DNA of 64,000 nucleotides from Cellvibrionaceae bacterium. Lineage in GTDB: Bacteria; Pseudomonadota; Gammaproteobacteria; Pseudomonadales; Cellvibrionaceae. Shown here in pieces: positions 56,235 through 63,784 of the stretch. The position numbers were made by a program, and so were the translations under genes. Numbering within the stretch: position 1 is the first letter of the stretch; each line of letters begins with the position of its first letter. The notes beneath the pieces are model-generated. The model searched no databases and was not told the origin of the DNA. It worked only from the letters and a program-made list of their open reading frames with translations. The stretch is taken from assembly GCA_021151825.1 (NCBI GenBank), contig JAGKWQ010000004.1:186001-250000 (forward strand), read 5' to 3'.

Positions 56235-56519
56235 CTATGGCTAAATCAGGCAATAGATAGATGTTCAGTAGCGGGTTTTTGCTGACTCTGCTAAAAATTC
56301 GGGTCTCTCAATCATTAATATGATGAAAACAGTGTGAATTTTTGTTAATCCGGAAACTTTTTCTGGTTAATCATCTCGATTCAAGGTAATCCTACGCAAG
56401 TTCTACGGTTATTTTTCTGTCCATCATTCACAAACATAAAAAATATTCTTGTATTAACTGTTCATAGCCACTAAAAACCGTTTGTTAAAAATTCAGCGAT
56501 ATAAAGAAGAGAGTCTGGA

Positions 56520-58688
56520 ATGTTATCCGGAGTTGGAAAGTGTTTAAGTGTATTTTTAAGCATGAGTTGCGCGTTGCTGCTCGTGGGCAATGTTGTTGCC
56601 CAAAGCTCGCAGGATTTTCAGTCTGCCACTGATGAGCTCATTACTGATCGTGCCGCAACGCCGCAGGTGGAAGCGCAGCTCGTTGCATCTGTGAATGCAG
56701 TAATGCCAGGTAGTGAAATATATTTGGGTGTTAACCAGAAGATTATTCCACATTGGCATACCTATTGGGTTAATCCGGGTGATTCTGGCAACGCCACTAC
56801 TATTAGCTGGACTTTACCTGATGGTGCGAGTGCCAGTGAAATTATTTGGCCCGCACCCAGTCGCTTTTCCATGGGGCCGATCACTAACTATGCGTACGAA
56901 AATAATGTCACGCTGTTGAGTAAAGTTTCTGTTCCATCTTCTATTGCGGTGGGCGATACGTTTACTGCGCGTGCACTGGTGGATTGGTTAGTGTGTGCTG
57001 AAGAATGTATTCCGCAGCAAGTCGAATTAGCCTTGTCGTTGCCTGTGGTTGGCAATGTCAACGAAACCGGTGAAGGTAGTGCATTGATTGCAGAAGCTCA
57101 GGCGCGTGTACCTATTGCCAGCCCATGGGAAGTGACCGCGCAACAAAGTGCAATTGATCCCGAGACCGCGCAAGGCAAATTGCAATTGAATGTTGGTATA
57201 TCGAAAGATCAGCTCGCACAAGTGCAGGACATTTGGTTTTATCCCTACGATTGGGGGCGTATTCGTCAGAGTGACCCCCAGCAGCGCAAGGATTTAGCCG
57301 ATGCAATTCAATTGGAAATTCCTACCGGTGAAGCACCTGCGGCAATAGACGATAAGCTGACCGGTGTATTGGTGATTAAAGAACAACAAGGCATTGTGCG
57401 TGGTTATGAAATTAGTGTTCCAGTGCAATCGCTTGCAAGCAATCAAAATACGGAAGGCTTTGCAATTGGATTCGCAGGTGCATTGTTATTCGCATTACTT
57501 GGCGGTGTGATTTTGAATTTAATGCCGTGTGTGTTTCCAGTGTTGTCGATTAAAGCATTGTCACTTGTTAGTCATTCCAATTATTCAGCCGTAGAAATTC
57601 GCCGCCAGGGATATGTATATACGCTTGGGGTATTGGCAAGTTTTGCGGTGCTTGCACTCTTGTTGATTTTATTAAAAGCCGGCGGTAGTCAGGTAGGGTG
57701 GGGCTTTCAATTCCAATCGCCGATTTTTGTATTGTTAGTGGCCTATTTATTATTTGCGGTAGGTTTGAGTTTATCCGGCGTATTTTTTATTGGCGGCTCA
57801 GTAACCGGTGCAGGTTCTTCATTGGCGGAAAAGCCCGGTTACAGTGGTAGCTTTTTTACCGGTGTATTGGCGACCGTGGTCGCCACTCCGTGTACTGCAC
57901 CTTTTATGGCGGCCGCGCTCGGTTATGCCGTTGCGCAACCACCACTGAAATTGCTGGCGATATTTTTAAGCCTGGGTTTGGGTTTGGCATTACCTTATTT
58001 ATTGCTAAGTTGTTGGCCGCGTTTGCAGCGCTGGTTGCCGCGTCCGGGATTATGGATGGAGCGCGCGAAACAATTATTAGCATTCCCGATGTATGCCGCT
58101 GCTATTTGGTTGGTATGGGTGTTGGTGCAACAAGCGGGTGTGGATGCGGTCATTACTGCATTAGGTGGAATGTTGCTGATCGCTATAGCCGCCTGGCTGT
58201 ATGACAGTACGCGCACATTAACCAATGGAAAGCGCAATCTCGGCAATGTTTCGGTGCTGGCATTGGTTTTGCTCGCTGTTGGATTTGGTGGAGCACAAGT
58301 GAATTCACCTGCACATGCTGCGCAAAAATCAGCAGCCGCTGATGCAAATTGGGAAGCATACAGCGACGAGCGTTTGCAATCGTTGCTAGCCGAAGGCAAA
58401 CCGGTATTTTTAAATTTCACTGCGTCATGGTGCATCAGTTGCCTGGTAAATGAACGTGTTGCATTGAGCACTGATGCAGTGAAAAAACAATTTGAACAAC
58501 AGGGGATTGTTTATTTAAAAGGGGATTGGACCAATAGAGATCCGCAGATCACTGCATTCCTGAAAAAATTTAATCGTAGTGGTGTGCCGCTTTATGTGTT
58601 TTATCCTGCTGGACAGGCGGAAAGTCCTAAAGAATTGCCACAAATTCTCACACCGGATTTAGTGGTTGCCGCGGTGAGTGGACAATAG
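56520..58688 (+). CDS. Thiol:disulfide interchange protein, DsbD/ScsB family
   Basis: The 722-residue protein has a signal peptide (ending VVA), an N-terminal periplasmic DsbD-alpha-like/DsbC-like region (Cys pair in DWLVCAEECIP near residues 155-165), a central membrane domain of about eight helices with the conserved MPCVFPVLSIK and ATPCTAPFM motifs, and a C-terminal thioredoxin domain with ASWCISCLVNE (CxxC). It would move electrons from cytoplasmic thioredoxin to periplasmic partners. The extended N-terminal region resembles ScsB. The following gene encodes a redoxin, a plausible partner. Confidence 0.9.
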   Translation: MLSGVGKCLSVFLSMSCALLLVGNVVAQSSQDFQSATDELITDRAATPQVEAQLVASVNAVMPGSEIYLGVNQKIIPHWHTYWVNPGDSGNATTISWTLPDGASASEIIWPAPSRFSMGPITNYAYENNVTLLSKVSVPSSIAVGDTFTARALVDWLVCAEECIPQQVELALSLPVVGNVNETGEGSALIAEAQARVPIASPWEVTAQQSAIDPETAQGKLQLNVGISKDQLAQVQDIWFYPYDWGRIRQSDPQQRKDLADAIQLEIPTGEAPAAIDDKLTGVLVIKEQQGIVRGYEISVPVQSLASNQNTEGFAIGFAGALLFALLGGVILNLMPCVFPVLSIKALSLVSHSNYSAVEIRRQGYVYTLGVLASFAVLALLLILLKAGGSQVGWGFQFQSPIFVLLVAYLLFAVGLSLSGVFFIGGSVTGAGSSLAEKPGYSGSFFTGVLATVVATPCTAPFMAAALGYAVAQPPLKLLAIFLSLGLGLALPYLLLSCWPRLQRWLPRPGLWMERAKQLLAFPMYAAAIWLVWVLVQQAGVDAVITALGGMLLIAIAAWLYDSTRTLTNGKRNLGNVSVLALVLLAVGFGGAQVNSPAHAAQKSAAADANWEAYSDERLQSLLAEGKPVFLNFTASWCISCLVNERVALSTDAVKKQFEQQGIVYLKGDWTNRDPQITAFLKKFNRSGVPLYVFYPAGQAESPKELPQILTPDLVVAAVSGQ

Positions 58689-58760
58689 TTTTTGGTAACG
58701 TTGTTTTTTTATTGTGTTTTAAATCTATGTTTTTTAATCCAGTAATCATAAGGAGTTATT

Positions 58761-59384
58761 ATGTCATTCCGTCAATCTGCAAAAGTTGCTCTGGCGAGCC
58801 TCGCCTTCGCATTTGTATCTGCCCAGGCAATTGCTGAACCTGTTGTTGACAAAGCGGCACCGACCTTTTCCGGTAAAGCGGCTGATGGTTCAACCATTAA
58901 CCTGGCTGATTTAAAGGGTAAAACCGTCGTCTTGGAATGGACCAATCACGATTGCCCTTACGTTGTTAAGCATTACGATAAAAGCGGTAACATTCCTGCG
59001 CTACAAAAAGAAGCTGCAGCGCAAGGTGTGGTTTGGTTGCAAGTCATTTCTTCTGCGCCGGGCAAGCAAGGCAATGTAGATGGAGCAACAGCTATCAGCT
59101 TGAATAAAAAGCGTGGTGCAACTCCTGCCAACACTATTCTTGATCCGGATGGCTCCATCGGCAAACTTTATAATGCCCAAACCAGTCCGCATTTTTTCAT
59201 TATTAATCCAGAAGGTACTTTGGTATACAAAGGCGGCGTAGATAGCATTAAAACTGCTAACGAAGCGGATATTCCCAAAGCCAAGCCTTACGTGAAAGAA
59301 GCACTGGAAGCGTTAGCGGCGGGCAAGAAAGTGCCTAACCCAAGCACTGCTCCTTACGGTTGCTCGATTAAATACGCGAGTTAA
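58761..59384 (+). CDS. Periplasmic thioredoxin-like/peroxiredoxin-like protein
   Basis: The protein has 207 residues, a signal peptide ending AIAE, and then a thioredoxin-fold domain (VVDKAAPTFSGKAADGSTINLADLKGKTVVLEWTN). The active-site region is NHDCPYVVKHYD, with a single Cys followed by Pro, unlike a CxxC thioredoxin; a second Cys (YGCSIKYAS) is near the C-terminus. Such proteins may act as peroxiredoxins or thiol carriers. An AAGGAG site precedes the ATG. It lies 72 bases downstream of the DsbD-like reductase. Confidence 0.85.
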   Translation: MSFRQSAKVALASLAFAFVSAQAIAEPVVDKAAPTFSGKAADGSTINLADLKGKTVVLEWTNHDCPYVVKHYDKSGNIPALQKEAAAQGVVWLQVISSAPGKQGNVDGATAISLNKKRGATPANTILDPDGSIGKLYNAQTSPHFFIINPEGTLVYKGGVDSIKTANEADIPKAKPYVKEALEALAAGKKVPNPSTAPYGCSIKYAS

Positions 59385-59401
59385 TTATTCTGGGTGTTGT
59401 G

Positions 59402-59434
59402 AAAAAACGGGCCGCAATTGCGGCCCGTTTTTTT
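59402..59434 (+). terminator. Intrinsic terminator after the redoxin gene
   Basis: A GC-rich palindrome (CGGGCCGC AATT GCGGCCCG) flanked by A and T runs. It closes the DsbD-redoxin unit and isolates the following leader. Confidence 0.93.
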
Positions 59435-59599
59435 ATCAGCAATTTACTGTTGTCATACCAGCATAAGCATTTATTATCTGTTTTAAATTGAACAGCGGAT
59501 GTTTTTTTGGAAATAAAATTTTTTGTATTAGTTTTAAAAACACTATAAAAATCAAACGTTTAATTTTTGCTGCAACCAAAATCACAATCTCTCCAATTC

Positions 59600-59615
59600 T
59601 GGCTCGATCCTTGCC
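59600..59615 (+). promoter_or_regulatory. Candidate sigma-54 promoter for the SMP-30 gene
   Basis: TGGCTCGATCCTTGCC has GG (59601-59602) and GC (59613-59614) separated by 10 bases, with a perfect TTGC. The -24 half has one mismatch. An upstream TAAAAATCAAAC sits at 59546-59557. A start near 59625 would give a leader of about 220 bases. Confidence 0.62.
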
Positions 59616-59621
59616 ATATTT

Positions 59622-59785
59622 CCTTGCCGATTAATGACCGGCAAGGCGAACCCTATCGCCTTTGCCCGTGAAAGCCGGTTGCACTTGTTGCTCGACATGT
59701 TGTTTTTGCGGGCACAGGGACGGTAGCGACGCCTAACGCTAATCTTGACCGGCAAAGGCCCACAACACCGGAGCCGGTCTTTTTT
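59622..59785 (+). ncRNA. Candidate structured 5' leader before the SMP-30 gene
   Basis: The leader is far more GC-rich than its surroundings. CCTTGCCG (59622-59629) can pair with CGGCAAGG (59639-59646). The same right arm also pairs within GGCAAGGCGA (59640-59649) and TCGCCTTTGCC (59656-59666), and ACCGGC (59637-59642) with GCCGGT (59674-59679), so the folds exclude each other. Further down GACCGGC (59747-59753) and GCCGGTC (59773-59779) form a stem followed by six T residues, 59 bases before the ATG. This is the general shape of an attenuator or riboswitch. No known class was recognised. Confidence 0.4.
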
Positions 59786-59844
59786 CGGCCTTAATTTTCT
59801 TGCCATATTTTTATTTTAATTGAAGCCTTTGAGGAACCAGGTTT

Positions 59845-60843
59845 ATGACGAATTCTCTTCCGCGTTTGCCCAACCCGTTGGGCAAAGCCATTAAACATTT
59901 GGTTGCTGCTGCATTGGTTGCACCCGTATTAATTTCTACTGTCGCTTTTGCTGCTGAAGTGAAAACTCCGGCAATTCCTGGCGTTGTTAAAGAAGGAACA
60001 GCAGTACAATTTATCAAAGAAGGCTTTGAAGGGACTGAAGGCCCGATTGCGGCGCCGGATGGCAGTTTTTTATTCACTGAAACCCGTGCAAACCGTATTA
60101 CCAAAATCGCACCGGATAACACTATTTCCACCTTTCTGGAAAATTCAAACGGTTCCAATGGTTTAGCGTTTGCACCGAATGGCGATTTAATCACTGTGCA
60201 AGTGAACAACAACCAGGTGGGTGTTGTATATCCAAAAGGCCGTGAGAAAGTGTTAGTAAAAGATTATGAAGGTCAAACATTTCAACGCACCAACGATTTA
60301 GTGTTGGCAAAAAATGGCGGTATTTATTTTACTGACAGTGGCCCTGGCCAGGATGTAAAAGCAGATCCGAAAACCGGCGTTTACTACATTAGCCCTGAAG
60401 GTAAAACCAAGCGCGTAGTGGGTATCAATGAAATTGAACGCCCCAATGGTATTCAATTAAGCCGCGATGAAAAAACATTGTATGTAGCTAATACCGGTGG
60501 TGAATACGTATTGTCGTATGCGATCAAAGCCGATGGTTCTTTAGCAGATCGAAAAAACTTTGCAAAGATTCCGAATGGCCTGCAAAAAAATGAGCAGGGC
60601 GCGTTGTCCAGTGGTGCGGATGGTTTGGCTATTGATGCAGACGGTCGTTTATATGTGACCTCTAATACCGGTGTAGATGTGTTTGATGATAAGGGTAAAT
60701 TCCTCGGTGGAATTCCAGTGCCACACAAACCACAAAACGTTGCTTTCGCCGGTAAAGATAAGAAAACCCTTTATATTGTAGGCCGCGGTGCGGCGTATAA
60801 AGTAAATGTATTAACTCCCGGTTTTGCCGGTCGCGTTAAATAA
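59845..60843 (+). CDS. Periplasmic SMP-30/gluconolactonase-family protein
   Basis: The 332-residue product has a signal peptide with an extended N-terminal part (ending VAFA) and a six-bladed beta-propeller of the SMP-30/gluconolactonase/LRE family: EGTEGPIAAPDGSFLFTE and SNGLAFAPNGDL, RTNDLVLAKNGGIYFTDSGPG, ADGLAIDADGRLYVTSN. Glu, Asn and Asp residues of the metal site are present. Members hydrolyse lactones or organophosphates. GAGGA lies 10 bases upstream of the ATG. It precedes the Tat-exported hydrolase gene by 71 bases. Confidence 0.87.
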   Translation: MTNSLPRLPNPLGKAIKHLVAAALVAPVLISTVAFAAEVKTPAIPGVVKEGTAVQFIKEGFEGTEGPIAAPDGSFLFTETRANRITKIAPDNTISTFLENSNGSNGLAFAPNGDLITVQVNNNQVGVVYPKGREKVLVKDYEGQTFQRTNDLVLAKNGGIYFTDSGPGQDVKADPKTGVYYISPEGKTKRVVGINEIERPNGIQLSRDEKTLYVANTGGEYVLSYAIKADGSLADRKNFAKIPNGLQKNEQGALSSGADGLAIDADGRLYVTSNTGVDVFDDKGKFLGGIPVPHKPQNVAFAGKDKKTLYIVGRGAAYKVNVLTPGFAGRVK

Positions 60844-60914
60844 TTTTTTAGTTGTCCCTATGTTGCTGGCAGAGCCCCTGCCAGCTTTTTTTAACAATAT
60901 TCAGGGAGCCTGCA

Positions 60915-61808
60915 ATGACTCGCAAAACGGCTGATGATTTTCATCCGGAAGTGTTAAAACTTTTTGATCAATATGTTCACGGTCAGGCATCACGCCGCGA
61001 TTTTCTTACCGGTGCTGCCAAATATGCGGCCCTTGCCGGTGTAACTGCTACTGGTTTGCTTGCTGCGCTGAGCCCTCAATTTGCCGAGGCGCAACAAATA
61101 AAACCGGATGATGCGCGTATTAAAGCGACTTATATAGAAATTGATTCTCCAAATGGTAACGGTAAAGTACGTGGATATTTGGTAAAGCCTGCGAAGGCTA
61201 CTGGAAAATTACCAACAGTATTGGTAGTTCACGAAAACCGTGGCTTAAACCCTCACATTGAAGATATTACTCGCCGCATTGCGTTGGATAATTTTATTGC
61301 TTTTGCCCCGGATGCGTTATTTACGCTGGGTGGTTATCCTGGCGATGAAGAAAAAGCGCGCGAGTTGTTCCAGAAACTCGATCAAACCAAAACCCAGGAA
61401 GATTTTGTTAACGCCGCCAACTATCTGAAAAAATTACCCGAGGGTAATGGCAGGGTCGGTGCTGTGGGATTCTGTTACGGTGGTGGGATTTCCAATTTCC
61501 TGGCGACCCGTTTACCTGACTTGGGTGCTGCCGTACCTTTCTATGGTCGCCAACCGGAAGCAGCTGATGTTCCAAAAATTAAAGCACCTTTACTGATTCA
61601 TTATGCGGGTGTTGATGAGCGTATTAATGCCGGTTGGCCTGCTTATGAAACTGCTCTGAAATCTGCAAAGGTAAATTATCAGGCGTTTATTTACGAAGGC
61701 AGCCAGCATGGTTTTAATAACGATACAACCCCCCGCTTTGATGAAAAAGCAGCCAAGCTAGCCTGGGGCAGAACTATCGAATTCTTCAATAAACATTTAC
61801 GCGCTTAG
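60915..61808 (+). CDS. Tat-exported dienelactone hydrolase family protein
   Basis: This 297-residue protein has a twin-arginine signal (ASRRDFLTGAAKYAALAG, then a hydrophobic stretch ending FAEA), so it is folded before export. The hydrolase has the nucleophile elbow GFCYGGG with Cys, as in dienelactone hydrolases, plus VDERI and SQHGFNN for the Asp and His. The ATG at 60915 follows GGGAG; the longer ORF from 60852 is not used. It likely shares a transcript with the SMP-30 gene, and both act on lactone or ester substrates in the periplasm. Confidence 0.9.
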   Translation: MTRKTADDFHPEVLKLFDQYVHGQASRRDFLTGAAKYAALAGVTATGLLAALSPQFAEAQQIKPDDARIKATYIEIDSPNGNGKVRGYLVKPAKATGKLPTVLVVHENRGLNPHIEDITRRIALDNFIAFAPDALFTLGGYPGDEEKARELFQKLDQTKTQEDFVNAANYLKKLPEGNGRVGAVGFCYGGGISNFLATRLPDLGAAVPFYGRQPEAADVPKIKAPLLIHYAGVDERINAGWPAYETALKSAKVNYQAFIYEGSQHGFNNDTTPRFDEKAAKLAWGRTIEFFNKHLRA

Positions 61809-61826
61809 TTTCCGTATTGTCGTTTT

Positions 61827-61865
61827 AAAAAAGCCCTCGCAACATTTTGCTGCGAGGGCTTTTTT
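61827..61865 (+). terminator. Intrinsic terminator after the dienelactone hydrolase gene
   Basis: AAAAAGCCCTCGCA and TGCGAGGGCTTTTT form a 14-bp stem with a 9-base loop, followed by T residues. It ends the SMP-30/hydrolase unit. Confidence 0.92.
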
Positions 61866-62067
61866 ATTCGGACGTTAATATCAGCAAGTCTCTGTTGTTA
61901 TTTGATCATTTGTATTTATTAATTTTGCTGAAAATTAAACACGTTAGTTTTTAACGAAAAATTTTTTAAAAAATACTGAATTTTGATAATTAAAAAATTC
62001 CTTAAAAATCAAACTACTGAAACCAATTAGGGAAAAATTGTAGAAAATTCAGCAGAAATATTGTCGA

Positions 62068-62083
62068 TGGTACGGGGCTTGCT
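62068..62083 (+). promoter_or_regulatory. Candidate sigma-54 promoter for the rhodanese operon
   Basis: TGGTACGGGGCTTGCT has GG (62069-62070) and GC (62081-62082) separated by 10 bases. Only one base differs from TGGCACG and TTGCT is perfect. The start would be near 62093, with an 84-base leader. Confidence 0.75.
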
Positions 62084-62176
62084 CTAGTGGGCTCACTCCA
62101 GAATGTTTTCTGTGACACTCCTGACCGGATAGGTCGTCTGTTGAAATTTTCTGAATGTGGTTGAGGAATTATTGTT

Positions 62177-62644
62177 ATGAAATTATTTGTGAAATTAATG
62201 GTGGTGATCGCCGTAATCATTGCTCCGGCAATTTTTGCGCAAGATGCCACCCATGCTGCGCAACCTGCCGCAAAATACGAGGCGAAAAGTCAAAAACTGA
62301 ACCGCGTACAAATTGAAAAATTGTTAGCCAATCCGGAGCAACTGGTATTTATCGATTTGCGTCGCCCGGATGAGTTAACCAGGGTCGGCGGTTTCGCTGC
62401 TTATCTCAGTATCCAATTGGCTGATCTGGAAAAAAACCTGGCGTTCATCCCTAAAGATCGCACCATAGTTACCGTGTCCAATCACGCCGGGCGCGCATTG
62501 CGCGGTGCAGATTTGTTGGCTGAAAAAGGCTTTAAGGTTGCTGGTGCTGCCGGCATACAGGATTATGAAGAGGAGGGGGGGTGGGTGAAGCGGATTGTTC
62601 CTCCTGTGCAGAAAGAGTTTACGAATCTTTTTCCTAATGATTAA
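62177..62644 (+). CDS. Secreted rhodanese-like protein lacking the catalytic Cys
   Basis: The protein has 155 residues, a signal peptide (ending IFA) and a rhodanese-like domain: LVFIDLRRPDEL at the start, and a loop VSNHAGRALRGADLLAEKGF at the usual active-site position. The Cys of a normal CxxxxRS/T loop is replaced by Ser (VSNHAGRA), so sulfurtransferase activity is unlikely; such domains may bind or sense thiols or have another role. It heads an apparent operon with two small membrane proteins, following a sigma-54-type promoter. Confidence 0.82.
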   Translation: MKLFVKLMVVIAVIIAPAIFAQDATHAAQPAAKYEAKSQKLNRVQIEKLLANPEQLVFIDLRRPDELTRVGGFAAYLSIQLADLEKNLAFIPKDRTIVTVSNHAGRALRGADLLAEKGFKVAGAAGIQDYEEEGGWVKRIVPPVQKEFTNLFPND

Positions 62645-62698
62645 TGTTACAACACCAATTTAAGTGCATTAAATTTAATTGCGTTAAAGAGTTAAAAG

Positions 62699-63199
62699 AT
62701 GAGCGCCTCTGATTTATTACAAGCTATGTATGACTCGCCTTTGGGAACTTCTCTGGCGGAATCCCTATACGTATACCCGTTGGTCGAAGGAACTCATTTA
62801 TTAAGTTTGGCATTTTCATTCGGATTAATTGTATTAACGGATTTACGCTTAACCGGGTTCATTTTCAAAAATTTACCGGTACATATTTTGTTGTATCAAT
62901 TGCGCCCATGGTTATTGGGTGGGTTTATTGTCACCTTCGCAACAGGCATTTTATTAACGTTTGCTGCGGGCCCTGGTTTGGTTGAGTCACCGGTATTTCC
63001 GTTAAAGCTGCTCTTTATTTTTCTCGCCGGTTTAAATGCGCTTTGGTTCGAGTTGAAATTTGGCCGTAGTGCCAGCGAGTGGGGTACTGTAGTAGCTCTG
63101 CCAGCAGGTGCACAAGTAGCAGGTTGGATTTCGTTGATTAGCTGGAGTCTGGTCGTCGTTTTGGGACGACTAATTCCCTATCTGGATTCAGGATTTTAA
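62699..63199 (+). CDS. Small membrane protein, DUF6644-like (first of pair)
   Basis: This 166-residue protein has four or five hydrophobic helices and EGTHLLSLAFSFGLIVLTDLRLTGF, a His-containing helix reminiscent of haem-binding membrane proteins. The family assignment (DUF6644) is by recalled motif and not verified. The gene 11 bases downstream encodes a similar protein, and the two may form a heterodimer. No function is known. Confidence 0.72.
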   Translation: MSASDLLQAMYDSPLGTSLAESLYVYPLVEGTHLLSLAFSFGLIVLTDLRLTGFIFKNLPVHILLYQLRPWLLGGFIVTFATGILLTFAAGPGLVESPVFPLKLLFIFLAGLNALWFELKFGRSASEWGTVVALPAGAQVAGWISLISWSLVVVLGRLIPYLDSGF

Positions 63200-63210
63200 C
63201 GGAGTCGATC

Positions 63211-63690
63211 ATGAGTACTGAAGCAATTTTCCAATCGATTCAAAATAGCAGTGTAGCGATTGCGTTGGGGCAAGCGCCGCTAGTGTTCGGTATTCTCGCC
63301 CAGCTGTTTCACATCGCCGGTTTGATTCTGGTGCTCACTTCTATTCTGTTGGTGAATTTACGTTTATTGGGTGTTGGTTTAACGCATTTTTCCAGTGCGC
63401 AATTAGCGAATTACACCAAGCCTTATGTAATTACCGGATTAATATTTTTGGTGTTATCCGGCGTATTTATGTTAGCGCCTAGCGCAGCGTTGTATGAACC
63501 GAATCCGGCGTTCTGGTTCAAGATGAAATTATTTGTTGTTGCATTGGCTATTCAATATTCACTGTATCGAAAAGTTGCTGCTGCAAAAAATCCACAACGG
63601 TGGTTGGCGATTGTAACTGCCCTGATTTCTTTATTGCTTTGGTTCAGTGTGGGGTTGGCGGGCAGGGCGATTGGATTTATGGCCGCTTGA
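63211..63690 (+). CDS. Small membrane protein, related to the preceding one
   Basis: The protein has 159 residues and four or five hydrophobic helices. LFHIAGLILVLTSILLVNLRLLGV matches the His-helix pattern of the preceding gene, and both have a KPYVITGLIF/RPWLLGGFIV segment, a WFKMKLF/FPLKLLF segment and a C-terminal WF/SW helix. GGAG lies upstream of the ATG. It lies 11 bases after the first gene, suggesting co-translation. Role unknown. Confidence 0.72.
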   Translation: MSTEAIFQSIQNSSVAIALGQAPLVFGILAQLFHIAGLILVLTSILLVNLRLLGVGLTHFSSAQLANYTKPYVITGLIFLVLSGVFMLAPSAALYEPNPAFWFKMKLFVVALAIQYSLYRKVAAAKNPQRWLAIVTALISLLLWFSVGLAGRAIGFMAA

Positions 63691-63784
63691 TAATTTCCGC
63701 ACTCATTTTCATTTGTTTATTCATAAATAATTTTTAAATCATAACGAATCATTTTTAACCCTAAAAACCCAAGAGGAAATATTG

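Larger units (their letters stand above)
56047..56519. other. Noncoding gap between the TonB receptor and the DsbD-like gene
   Basis: No gene is supported in these 473 bases. They contain a four-unit tandem repeat (56139-56217) and an overlapping hairpin (56207-56234), given separately. No sigma-54-type promoter was found. A weak AGAAGAGAG ribosome site precedes the DsbD-like ATG. Confidence 0.55.
61809..62176. other. Noncoding gap before the rhodanese operon
   Basis: It contains the terminator of the hydrolase operon, an AT-rich stretch with AAAAATACTGA at 61969 (the first 11 bases of the porin box) and TAAAAATCAAAC at 62003-62014, then a sigma-54-type promoter. GAGGA lies before the rhodanese ATG. 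No gene is seen. Confidence 0.6.

Noticed and set aside
59582..59806. A 74-codon minus-strand ORF rich in Arg, Lys and Pro
   Set aside because: It runs antisense to the GC-rich hairpin leader, has no clear ribosome site or family, and its composition follows the palindromes.
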